From positions 620,001-684,000 of the forward strand of contig NZ_RBKS01000001.1 of the NCBI RefSeq assembly GCF_003634555.1: a DNA stretch of 64,000 bases, in the 5' to 3' direction. Both the position numbers and the translations under genes were made by a program. Shown in pieces: positions 1 through 7,198 of the stretch. Every line of letters begins with the position of its first letter. Position 1 is the stretch's first letter. The notes beneath the pieces were generated by a model. The model was not told where the DNA came from. It saw only the letters and a list, made by a program, of their open reading frames with translations, and searched no databases. This DNA comes from Frondihabitans australicus. Lineage in GTDB: Bacteria > Actinomycetota > Actinomycetes > Actinomycetales > Microbacteriaceae.

Positions 1-371
1 TCGAAGTCTCGAGTGACCTGGACGCTCCATTCCTCGGAGTCTTTCAGTTACTCGTCAACGAGCGTGACGAAGAGCTCGTCCGCGCGATCACCCGGCCGTC
101 CTCGGACGCCGGCGATCGGCAGCTGGTTTTCGGATTGGAGGAAGGCGTGGCGGGGGTGCTGGCCGAAGCGGCCCTGGCGATGCGAACCGAGCTCCGCGAC
201 GGCGGAACTTGGGAGGCAGGAACTGTTGGATCGGTGCTCGAGTCAATGCTCGATGACGTCGAAAGTCGTGGACTCTCGCTTCCGGGTTCTGGCCCGGAGG
301 CTGCGTCCGACTTCAGGAGCCGCCTTAGCGGCGTCGTGCGCTCGCTTGGATACGGTAGGACCTTCACATGA
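1..371 (+). CDS. C-terminal end of an unidentified protein, cut by the window edge
   Basis: The frame is open from the left edge (first full codon at base 3) to a TGA at 369-371, giving about 122 residues of a longer protein. I do not recognise it. The visible part is acidic and leucine-rich, predicted mostly helical, and ends in SLGYGRTFT. The stop overlaps the ATG of the next gene in an ATGA, so the two are translationally coupled. Inference: since the next gene resembles DUF6339, this may be one of the proteins that travel with it in restriction-type operons, but I cannot match it to the Z1 or PD-(D/E)XK members from this fragment. Base composition looks lower in GC than the metabolic genes further right. 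Confidence 0.6.
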   Translation, partial: EVSSDLDAPFLGVFQLLVNERDEELVRAITRPSSDAGDRQLVFGLEEGVAGVLAEAALAMRTELRDGGTWEAGTVGSVLESMLDDVESRGLSLPGSGPEAASDFRSRLSGVVRSLGYGRTFT

Positions 372-1090
372 GCGTCTTATGGCCACGACTAACGGCTTCG
401 GTGGCAGCGGCTATGTACGTCGAAGCACGTCGAGGAACTCTTCGACCTTCGGATAGCCATCCGGCACAGATATTCGCGCCTGTTGGTGGACGGCGCGCGA
501 CGCCAAGCGAGGTCGCGGACCTAGCCTCTACTGTCCGACAGCTCGCTGAGCGCTTCGGATTCCCGGATCGAAGCGAGGTGACTTCGCGTATCGCGTTCGA
601 CCGCGCGGCAGTGCCACTGATCGGTACGAAGCTGGATCTCAGCTGGTCTGAGGCTGCCTCTAGGGACGTGTGGTCTTTCCTCGCGCTCGTCGCCCTGCCC
701 GATGTCACGTCTTGGCGATTTGGGACCGACAATGTGGAGCGGTGGGTCGCCTCGGATCCGAACCGTCACACGTGGTCTCGACTGTGGTGGCAGGCCGTGG
801 TCTTCGAGGGCGATTTGGCGCTTCTGGCCGAACTTACGGAAAGTGACCTCAATCAGGTTTTTGAACGCCGTCGAATCGGTGGTGACCCGCGCCTCGCATG
901 TGCAATCGCACGTGCGGTCGTTTCGCGCACGATCGGCGGTGAGGGGCGGCGTGACATCATCCGTGACGTTACGGCGCGAGTCCGCCGACGCCTGGCATGG
1001 GCGGACATGTACTCGCTCGAGGCGAGCGTGCTGGACTCGGTGATATCGGGATTCGTTGATGAATCGATTCGGAGGATTCGGGTGTCCTAG
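368..1090 (+). CDS. DUF6339 family protein, probable defence-operon component
   Basis: A 240-residue cytoplasmic protein with no signal peptide or membrane segment. Residues about 99-113 (RDVWSFLALVALPDV) followed by SWRF, then TWSRLWWQA near 135-143 and LNQVFERR near 161-168, match my memory of the DUF6339 family, whose biochemical role is unknown. Established context: DUF6339 genes are often seen at the 3' end of operons encoding a Z1-domain protein, a cytosine methyltransferase and a Vsr-like nuclease. Those partners would lie left of this window. The start overlaps the previous stop by 4 bp. GC is lower than in flanking metabolic genes, which fits horizontal acquisition. The family assignment is from memory of the motif pattern, so moderate confidence. 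Confidence 0.6.
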   Translation: MSVLWPRLTASVAAAMYVEARRGTLRPSDSHPAQIFAPVGGRRATPSEVADLASTVRQLAERFGFPDRSEVTSRIAFDRAAVPLIGTKLDLSWSEAASRDVWSFLALVALPDVTSWRFGTDNVERWVASDPNRHTWSRLWWQAVVFEGDLALLAELTESDLNQVFERRRIGGDPRLACAIARAVVSRTIGGEGRRDIIRDVTARVRRRLAWADMYSLEASVLDSVISGFVDESIRRIRVS

Positions 1091-1257
1091 CGCATCGCCC
1101 CGCCTGCGGGACAGGCTCACTGGGCCGCGTCTAAACGAATCGACGGCTCGATCGGGTGATTGCGGGCTATGTGCTCGAAGTCGCTTGCGCATCGTTAGTG
1201 AATCGCACGATTGGGACCGCTGAATGTTTCTTCTGGGAGGTCAACATCAAAGACAGA

Positions 1258-2178
1258 ATGACAGGCGTCCTCGCAGGCATGGCCGCGGGCGACGCACTGG
1301 GGGCGGGGTACGAGTTCGGCCCCGCGCTTCCGGACGACGAGGCTGTCGCCATGCGGGGCGGGGGCGTGTTCAACTGGGCTCCGGGGGAGTGGACGGACGA
1401 CACTTCCATGGCGGTGCCGATCGGCCGGGCTTTGGCTCGGGGGGACGATCTCGCTGCTCCTGCGACCCTGGGGTTGATCGTCGACGAGTGGGCGGTGTGG
1501 GCCCAGACCGCTCCGGACGTGGGGAATCAGACGCGAGCCGTGCTCGGGATGCTGGCGACGCAGGGCTCGAGCGAAGACGATGCGCGGCGCGCAGCCGAAG
1601 CGGTGCACCGGAGCCAGGGGCAGTCGGCTGGGAACGGGTCGCTGATGCGGACTGCTCCGGTGGCGCTCGGGTACCTCGACGACCCCGCCGGGCTGGCTTC
1701 CGTCGCACGTCGAGTGAGCGACCTCACGCACTTCGACCCGGAGGCCGGGGATGCGTGTGTGCTGTGGTGCTTGGCGATCCGGCGGGCTGTCGTCGACGGG
1801 GAGCACTCGTTGCGGGACGGTCTTTCGGCTCTGCCTGCTGCGCGGCAGTCGCTGTGGGCCTCGCGCATCGACGTGGCCGAGGCGTCGCAGCCGCGCGACT
1901 TCGAGCACAACGGGTGGGTCGTCGAGGCGCTGCAGGGGGCGTGGTCGGCGATCACGCACGGGTCGTCGCTCGTCGACGTGCTTTCGCGCGCGGTGCGGGG
2001 CGGGAACGACACGGACACGGTGGCGGCTATCGCTGGGGGGTTGGCGGGGGCGTACTACGGGGTCGGCGGGGTGCCGTCCGCGTGGCGCGAGGTGTTGCAC
2101 GGGTGGCCGGGGTTGGACTTTGGGGGGTTGGTGGAGCTGGCGGGGGCTGCCGCTCTGGGTGGTGCGCCCCGGCGCTAG
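1258..2178 (+). CDS. ADP-ribosylglycohydrolase family protein (DraG-like)
   Basis: A 306-residue enzyme expected to remove ADP-ribose from modified targets using two Mg2+ ions. The N-terminus has the family pattern GMAAGDALGAGYEF (7-20). The metal-binding TDDT lies at 46-49, GNGSLMR at 125-131 and GGNDTDTVAAIAGG near 248-261, so all key acidic residues are present. The ATG at 1258 gives the usual N-terminus, but the GGGAGG at 1235-1240 lies 17 bases upstream. An in-frame ATC at 1246 sits at better spacing, so the start is uncertain. It stands alone downstream of the DUF6339 operon and converges with the GmrSD-type gene, 19 bp apart. No ADP-ribosyltransferase partner is visible here. Confidence 0.88.
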   Translation: MTGVLAGMAAGDALGAGYEFGPALPDDEAVAMRGGGVFNWAPGEWTDDTSMAVPIGRALARGDDLAAPATLGLIVDEWAVWAQTAPDVGNQTRAVLGMLATQGSSEDDARRAAEAVHRSQGQSAGNGSLMRTAPVALGYLDDPAGLASVARRVSDLTHFDPEAGDACVLWCLAIRRAVVDGEHSLRDGLSALPAARQSLWASRIDVAEASQPRDFEHNGWVVEALQGAWSAITHGSSLVDVLSRAVRGGNDTDTVAAIAGGLAGAYYGVGGVPSAWREVLHGWPGLDFGGLVELAGAAALGGAPRR

Positions 2179-2197
2179 CGAATTCGACCCGAGCGCA

Positions 2198-4318
2198 TCA
2201 AATACCGGACGCGTAGTCGGAGCGGACATCGGCCAGGGTCCGAGTCAGCGTCTCGTCGACGCACCAGAAATTCCAGCCGGCAACCGTGCCGCCGCCCTGC
2301 AGGAATCGCGCGGCACCGCTGACCGTCGCGAAGACTCGATCGGCCATCGCAAGGTGGCCGTTCTCTTCGACGATTGCGGTGGAGCCGCGATAGGCGGCGG
2401 GCTTGGCGTAGAGGACAGCGCCGGCAGAGACCGCGCCGGCGCGGAGTAGGTCGGCCACTTCAACCCGATACTGAGCCCTCTCAACGGCTGAGTCTGTCGA
2501 GCTCACGTGGCCCTGTGGCACCGGCCAGATCGCGAGGATGCTGTCGATCAGGCTCGATGTGCGGGTACGGATGTCCTCTTCGGTCCACGCCTCGGCGTGC
2601 TCGTGGACCACGTTCCGGACGAGCAGCAGGGTGTCGTGCCGAATCAAGGACGCGCGCTTACCAGCCTCGCCGGTCCAGCCTGCATTCGACAGCCGCGTGT
2701 TGAGGGACTGCGTGACCAGCGTCAGATTTCCGAGCGTCTGGACGAGCTGGTCACGATCGGTGTCGTTGACAGTGTCGTCGCCCCAGTTGGCGCGCCACTC
2801 CTGAGGCATGATGTGCTCGATCGTGCACACCCCGCGCGAAACCGGTGCCGCTGAGAATGGCCGTTGGCCATCGATCCCGAAGCCCCGATAGCGGTCCTCG
2901 ACCGCCTCCAGCACCATTCGAAGACGGCCCCGACGAAGGCGTCGATAGGCCTCGAGGTCGACGAGCTCACGACGCACTTCGGCATCGTCGGGCCAATAGC
3001 CGACGGTAGATCGCTGCGACGTCAAGAAGTCTCGGGCCACGTCGTCGATGCGCGCTCCGGCAGGGCGCTGACTCAGCGTCGTCAGCAGGTCGACGATGAA
3101 TCGGTTCGCGCCCTGCGACTGCACGCGCACGAGCGCTCGACGCACGAACCACGACTCCAGCACACCCAGGAACCGGTCGCGTTCGTCGTCAGTGATCGCG
3201 GCTTGCTCCCGCTCGCCCAGCCAGATCAAAACAGGCTTGGCCAGCTCGGAATCCAGGGTGCTGATTCTGTAGACGAAGAGCGCGACGCGGTCGAGGGCTC
3301 CGTCGTGCGACTCCGAGGCCTCCGTGAAGGCACGGTAGCGATCTGCCGCCGCCTTGAGGTCCTTCAGAAGTGCGTTCACATCACCCGATGACGAATTCAC
3401 GTAGCGCTTGAACTGAGCGAACACCTCCCGCGCCGGGATATCGAGCAGTGTGCGCGCGGTGAGCCACTGAGTGAGGAAGAGCGAGCTCCGGGTGTAGCGG
3501 ATGCGGCCCGCCGTGACTTCGGCCTCCCAGAAGGGGGTCTCGAAGGCGTACCAGTACTCCAGGTACGCCTGCTCGGTCGCCTCGTCAGTCCCATCGAATC
3601 TCTGGAAGACGAAGTTCTTGATCAGATCCGCGGCGGTCAGCGGCGTGCCGCGGGCATTCAGCGTCTCGAAGATCTCCTGCGCATCTTCATTCGCCTGCAA
3701 TTGGATGGAAACGAGCTGGAGCCGCGTCGTCACGGCAGGCACGAGCAGGCCGGCTCGAGAGTCCGCGGTCGAGGCGTCGGAGTCGAGCCACGAGGCGATG
3801 CTTCGGGCGAAGAACTCGTGAGCGTCACGGAGTCGTCCTGCCGGGAGCACGCGGTAGTCGACGGGCGACGGAGCCGACATCACCGCGGCGAACGTCTCGC
3901 GGTCACGGTTGGTCGGCCACACCTTGAAGCGATCTTCGACGCCCACACGGAACGACTCACCGTTTTCGACAAGGCCTTCCACCTGGCCCGCGAGACCGAC
4001 ATAGCCACGATCGACCAGCTCGGCGTGGAGGGCGTCGAGCAAGACCTGGAGCGTTGTCAGCCGCTGCTGCCCGTCGATGACCGTGTGCTGTGGCAGGCCA
4101 CCGAGGACGGTCTGCTGGGTCTGCAGGACCACGGCGCCGAGGAAGTGCGTGGCCTGCGAGTCGCCCGCTGCGATCGCGTCGACAAGTCTCGTGATGTCGT
4201 TCCACAGCGGCTCCCATTGGAGCTCTCTCGACCAGACATAGGGCCGCTGGAAGAGCGGAACCACCAACCTCTGAGGTGCGAAGAAGACCTGCTGCGGGGA
4301 GGTGACCTGCGTGAGCAT
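2198..4318 (-). CDS. GmrSD-type DUF262/DUF1524 protein with C-terminal RAMA-like domain
   Basis: A 706-residue protein related to the type IV modification-dependent restriction enzyme GmrSD and to the anti-phage protein BrxU. The DUF262 (GmrS-like) half has the nucleotide-binding pattern VIDGQQRLTTLQ at 80-91 after the PLFQRPYVWS segment at 21-30. The DUF1524 (GmrD-like, HNH-type nuclease) part shows EHIMPQ near 501-506 followed by GNLTLVTQSLN. Residues about 617-690 end in the ARFLQGG..AGWNFW pattern of RAMA domains, which accompany restriction and methylase proteins and may read DNA modification. Inference: a modified-DNA nuclease. It is monocistronic, converges on the ADP-ribosylglycohydrolase, and is moderately lower in GC than neighbours. 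Key nuclease and QQR motifs look intact. Confidence 0.85.
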   Translation of the reverse strand: MLTQVTSPQQVFFAPQRLVVPLFQRPYVWSRELQWEPLWNDITRLVDAIAAGDSQATHFLGAVVLQTQQTVLGGLPQHTVIDGQQRLTTLQVLLDALHAELVDRGYVGLAGQVEGLVENGESFRVGVEDRFKVWPTNRDRETFAAVMSAPSPVDYRVLPAGRLRDAHEFFARSIASWLDSDASTADSRAGLLVPAVTTRLQLVSIQLQANEDAQEIFETLNARGTPLTAADLIKNFVFQRFDGTDEATEQAYLEYWYAFETPFWEAEVTAGRIRYTRSSLFLTQWLTARTLLDIPAREVFAQFKRYVNSSSGDVNALLKDLKAAADRYRAFTEASESHDGALDRVALFVYRISTLDSELAKPVLIWLGEREQAAITDDERDRFLGVLESWFVRRALVRVQSQGANRFIVDLLTTLSQRPAGARIDDVARDFLTSQRSTVGYWPDDAEVRRELVDLEAYRRLRRGRLRMVLEAVEDRYRGFGIDGQRPFSAAPVSRGVCTIEHIMPQEWRANWGDDTVNDTDRDQLVQTLGNLTLVTQSLNTRLSNAGWTGEAGKRASLIRHDTLLLVRNVVHEHAEAWTEEDIRTRTSSLIDSILAIWPVPQGHVSSTDSAVERAQYRVEVADLLRAGAVSAGAVLYAKPAAYRGSTAIVEENGHLAMADRVFATVSGAARFLQGGGTVAGWNFWCVDETLTRTLADVRSDYASGI

Positions 4319-4410
4319 TCGGGAGCTTTCGGTCGAGCGGGCGGGGCGGGTGATCCGACGATCTCACATCAGACCGCTCTCGGGCGGCGACGTGCAGGCG
4401 AATGTCCCGG

Positions 4411-5694
4411 TCAGTCCCTGTCGTCGTCAGCAGCGCTATCGAATAAACGCCCTCGAAGCGACCGCCCGCGACTCAGCGCCGCCGCGCCGAACTTGCCGGC
4501 GACAGTGACGCCCTCCGTGCCCAGACGGCTGGCGACCCTGATGCCCTCGGCGCCGAGCTGCGCTGCGGCCTCGACCCCCTCGGCTCCTGCCTCGAGAGCC
4601 TTGTCCTTCGTGTCGACGGCCGCTTCCGACCAGCGCCTCGAAGAGATCGACTCTCGGTCGCCCTCGATGCCGAGGCGCTCGTGGAAGGCGACGACGTCGG
4701 CGGCCACACCGTTGCCCGACTGGACGATGGCGCCGGGAGCGAACGGATGCAGCAGCACCTTCGAGTTCGCCGACGAGGCGGCTGCGTCCATGCGGCGCAG
4801 GAGCCCGAGCGTGGTCTGGCTGATGACGTTCCGGCGCTTGTCGCGTGAAAGCTCGACGCCGCGGCGGTGGGCGTCCAGCTCGTCGGGCGACGAGTCGAGG
4901 ACGCGATCGAGTTCGAGGACCGCGAGGGCATCCTGCAGCTGGAAGCATCGCGCGATGACCGCGAGCCACTCCTCGACGGTCCCCTCGGCGTCGATGAAGG
5001 TGTCGTGGAGGTCGCCGACCTTCGAGTGGCGCTCCATCTTGTCGGCGAGGGCATCGAGCTGCCGGAGTGCGTAGGCCTGGGTGGTCTTGAGAGTCGACGA
5101 CGTCCCCTGCACCTTCGACCAGGTCACCTCGGACACGCGGCCGACTTCTTCACGCAGGATCATCGCCTCGTCGATCTCGAGTTCGGCTCCGATCATGCCC
5201 GCCACGGCTTCGTCCTTCTGGGCTCGCAGCACGTCGTCGACCTTGGCGTCGATCGTGGCGAGATAGGCGGTGATCTCGTCCATGGACTGCTTCATGGCCA
5301 GCTGCGCCATGATGCCCGCGGCGCCGGCGAGGACGGCCGGGTTCGTCAGCATGGCGCCCGCACCGCGTGAGTACTCGAGAATGCTGCTGATCTGACCGTT
5401 GTTCGTCATGATCGCGCGTGCCAGCCCGGGCGTCGAACCCGCCATCGGTACTCCGGAGGCGAGGGCCGCGGCTGATGCCTGCGAGAGCTGGATCCAGCGA
5501 CCCGAGTTGGCTGCGATCGTCGCGCCGGACTGCGCGGCCGCCGCGCCGACGCTGAGAGTCGACCCGAGTCGGGACAGGCCGAGGTCGCGCGACTCGGTGA
5601 TGCCCTGACCGGTCAAGAATCGCTCGATCGCCCCGGGATCGCCGATGACGGCGATGCCGTTGCCATCGCGGATGAGTTCGAGTTCGTCGTTCAT
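4411..5694 (-). CDS. Unknown protein with C-terminal synuclein-like 11-residue repeats
   Basis: A 427-residue protein of unknown function. The ATG at 5694 has a G-rich ribosome site (GGGGGG) 5 bases upstream; longer open frames above it have no support. The N-terminus (MNDELELIRDGNGIAVIGDP) is acidic. The middle has an Ala/Gly-rich stretch around residues 95-165 and then long helical, charged sequence likely to form coiled coil. The C-terminus from about 366 to 405 repeats a pattern with EG[VI] at 372, 383 and 394 and (L/A/F)G at 369, 380, 391 and 402, an exact 11-residue period ending in a basic segment. It lies 92 bp upstream of the GmrSD-like gene on the same strand, so it may share its transcript. 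Defence or stress role is inference only. Confidence 0.8.
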   Translation of the reverse strand: MNDELELIRDGNGIAVIGDPGAIERFLTGQGITESRDLGLSRLGSTLSVGAAAAQSGATIAANSGRWIQLSQASAAALASGVPMAGSTPGLARAIMTNNGQISSILEYSRGAGAMLTNPAVLAGAAGIMAQLAMKQSMDEITAYLATIDAKVDDVLRAQKDEAVAGMIGAELEIDEAMILREEVGRVSEVTWSKVQGTSSTLKTTQAYALRQLDALADKMERHSKVGDLHDTFIDAEGTVEEWLAVIARCFQLQDALAVLELDRVLDSSPDELDAHRRGVELSRDKRRNVISQTTLGLLRRMDAAASSANSKVLLHPFAPGAIVQSGNGVAADVVAFHERLGIEGDRESISSRRWSEAAVDTKDKALEAGAEGVEAAAQLGAEGIRVASRLGTEGVTVAGKFGAAALSRGRSLRGRLFDSAADDDRD

Positions 5695-5771
5695 GCGTCC
5701 CCCCAAGGAAGCCGTGCTGGTGATCGTTGTCGTGATTGTGTCGTGAGCCGCCGACAGCGCCGGGTCGTTCG

Positions 5772-6104
5772 TCAGGACCCGCTCGACGCCGAGAACGGCA
5801 CGACCAGCGCTAGCAGGATGAGGATGATCGGGACCGGCAGGAAGCCGCAGACGATGCCGGCGATGGCCTGGGTGCGGCGGAAGCCGCCGGCGCGGTTCGC
5901 GGTGCCGACGCCGATGAAGCCGAAGATGATGGCGAGCAGGGCCGGCAGCCAGCAGAGGAAGATGCCGGCGATCGGGATCAGCGACAGCGCGGCGCCGACG
6001 ATTCCGAGGATGAGTGACGCGATCGCGAGGCCGTTCGACTGGGGCTTCGGCGCGAACTGGACGTAGACCTGCTGAACCGGCTGGTTCGGGTCGAAGTTCG
6101 ACAT
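5772..6104 (-). CDS. DUF4190 domain membrane protein
   Basis: A 110-residue protein. After a short proline/glutamine-rich cytoplasmic N-terminus it has the DUF4190 pattern NGLAIASLILGIVGA at about 24-38, followed by at least two further hydrophobic helices, giving a small polytopic membrane protein. The function of DUF4190 is not known; many actinobacteria carry several copies. The ATG at 6104 is preceded by GGAAAGG at good spacing, which decides it over the longer upstream frame. It precedes the 11-residue-repeat protein gene on the same strand with a 77-bp gap, so co-transcription is possible. Confidence 0.82.
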   Translation of the reverse strand: MSNFDPNQPVQQVYVQFAPKPQSNGLAIASLILGIVGAALSLIPIAGIFLCWLPALLAIIFGFIGVGTANRAGGFRRTQAIAGIVCGFLPVPIILILLALVVPFSASSGS

Positions 6105-6236
6105 GTGTGGCCTTTCCCGACCGAACCGCTCGGTCTCCCCGTCGACCATTCTGGTGGCTCGGGCGGGGCGTGAGGGAGCCCCAGGGCGGGGGATGGGGGT
6201 CGACCCGCGGGGCCCGCGACTGTCGGAGGCCACCCG

Positions 6237-6242
6237 TAGAGT
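6237..6242 (+). promoter_or_regulatory. Candidate -10 hexamer TAGAGT
   Basis: TAGAGT lies 5 bases before the ATG at 6248 and 23 before the ATG at 6266. Spacing fits a transcript starting at or close to 6248. That would be leaderless if the first ATG is used, or would leave an 18-base leader carrying GAAAGGA if the second is used. No clear -35 was seen. Confidence 0.4.
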
Positions 6243-6265
6243 CACGCATGACGAAAGGACCGCGC

Positions 6266-6538
6266 ATGACCTCACCGTTCGAAGAAGCCCTGCTCGAGAG
6301 CCTCCGCGAGAACGCGGTCGTGCTCGACGATCCGGAGTGGAATTCCACGTCGATGCTCATCGACGGGCTCGTCGACGTGAACGCGCTGGCGATCCTGGCG
6401 TACCACCTGGCGGCCGACTTCGTCGACGAGAACACCTACGTCACGATCAACGGCCGGCGGCAGCCGCAGACGCCGATGGAGATCGCGCGGGCGCTGCGAC
6501 GCAACGCGGTCGACTTCGACTCGTACACGGCGATCTAG
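6266..6538 (+). CDS. Small conserved-looking hypothetical protein, 90 residues
   Basis: A soluble acidic 90-residue protein (MTSPFEEALLESLREN...) with no recognised domain. It has a hydrophobic helix VNALAILAYHLAADFV and the C-terminal segment PMEIARALRRNAVDFDSYTAI. The GAAAGGA at 6252-6258 sits 7 bases before the ATG at 6266, so I prefer that start; an ATG at 6248 would add six residues. Divergent from the DUF4190 gene. Codon use and G/C third positions are typical of real genes in this window, which supports it being expressed. Function unknown. Confidence 0.6.
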   Translation: MTSPFEEALLESLRENAVVLDDPEWNSTSMLIDGLVDVNALAILAYHLAADFVDENTYVTINGRRQPQTPMEIARALRRNAVDFDSYTAI

Positions 6539-6642
6539 GCCCGGCCCGCGCGGCAGACAGCGCAGCGGGCCGCTCGGCGGACCGGGAGCCGCGCGACGAC
6601 GAACGCGTCCACGGCGGACGCGGCGCAGGAGCCGAAGCACAC

Positions 6643-7125
6643 CTACCCCTCCCGCAGCACCCTCTCCTCCTCCCGTTGCACGGCCTCCGCGCGCGTGAAG
6701 AAGTCGATCATCGTGGAGAGTTCCGCGGGGGAGTATCGGGCGAGCAGCTCTGCACCGCGCCGGACGATGGGCTCGTGGAGGGCCCACGCGTGCTCCTGCA
6801 GCGACTTCGTCGTCGTCACGAGAACACGGCGCGCATCGGAGGGGTGAGGGGTGCGCACCACATGGCCGGCCGCGACGAGACGGTCGACCATCGTCGTGAC
6901 ACTGCCGCTCGTGAGGCCCAGGGCGGCACCGAGCTGAGCCGGAGTCGCACCGTCGGCGAACTCGAACATCAGGAGTTCGACGCAGCGTCCGTCGGTCTGA
7001 TTGATGCCGAGCGCCGCCGCCACCGCGCGATCGAAGTCGTCGACGGCCGCCTGGTAGCGCCGGATCGCCTCGCCGAATGCGCCGACCAGATCAGCGGGCG
7101 CCGCCGCGTGACTTTCTCTTGACAT
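6643..7125 (-). CDS. MarR family transcriptional regulator
   Basis: A 160-residue MarR-type dimeric repressor. The winged helix-turn-helix spans about residues 55-115, with recognition-helix region LGLTSGSVTTMVDRLVAAGHV and wing residues HPSDARRVLVTTT. Helices at both ends form the dimer interface. It is divergent from an FAD monooxygenase gene across 73 bp that contains two copies of the same palindrome, CTTGA-N3-TCAAG. One palindrome covers its own start codon, strongly suggesting autorepression. By analogy with similar pairs it probably senses an aromatic or other small ligand that the monooxygenase modifies. The ATG at 7125 has GGAAGG 8 bases upstream. Confidence 0.92.
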   Translation of the reverse strand: MSRESHAAAPADLVGAFGEAIRRYQAAVDDFDRAVAAALGINQTDGRCVELLMFEFADGATPAQLGAALGLTSGSVTTMVDRLVAAGHVVRTPHPSDARRVLVTTTKSLQEHAWALHEPIVRRGAELLARYSPAELSTMIDFFTRAEAVQREEERVLREG

Positions 7126-7130
7126 TCAAG
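7118..7130. promoter_or_regulatory. MarR operator copy 1, CTTGACATTCAAG
   Basis: Perfect inverted repeat CTTGA-CAT-TCAAG. The CAT in its centre is the complement of the marR start codon (7123-7125), so bound repressor would sit on the translation start. It matches copy 2 at 7165-7177 in both arms. Confidence 0.7.
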
Positions 7131-7164
7131 AGACCTTCCCTCATGCTCGTGTCGACCGATTTCA

Positions 7165-7177
7165 CTTGAAAATCAAG
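7165..7177. promoter_or_regulatory. MarR operator copy 2, CTTGAAAATCAAG
   Basis: Perfect inverted repeat CTTGA-AAA-TCAAG, centre 47 bp from copy 1 and 22 bp upstream of the monooxygenase GTG. Two identical half-site pairs in a 73-bp divergent promoter next to a MarR gene make this a confident operator prediction. Confidence 0.72.
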
Positions 7178-7198
7178 ATACACGGGAAGGTGGCGACA

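Noticed and set aside
1-1090. A complete Z1/DUF6339 restriction system
   Set aside because: Only the last gene and a fragment are visible; the methyltransferase, Vsr and Z1 genes cannot be confirmed from this window.
1258-4318. Toxin-antitoxin reading of the ADP-ribosylglycohydrolase
   Set aside because: No ADP-ribosyltransferase partner adjacent, and the neighbouring gene is convergent, not co-transcribed.
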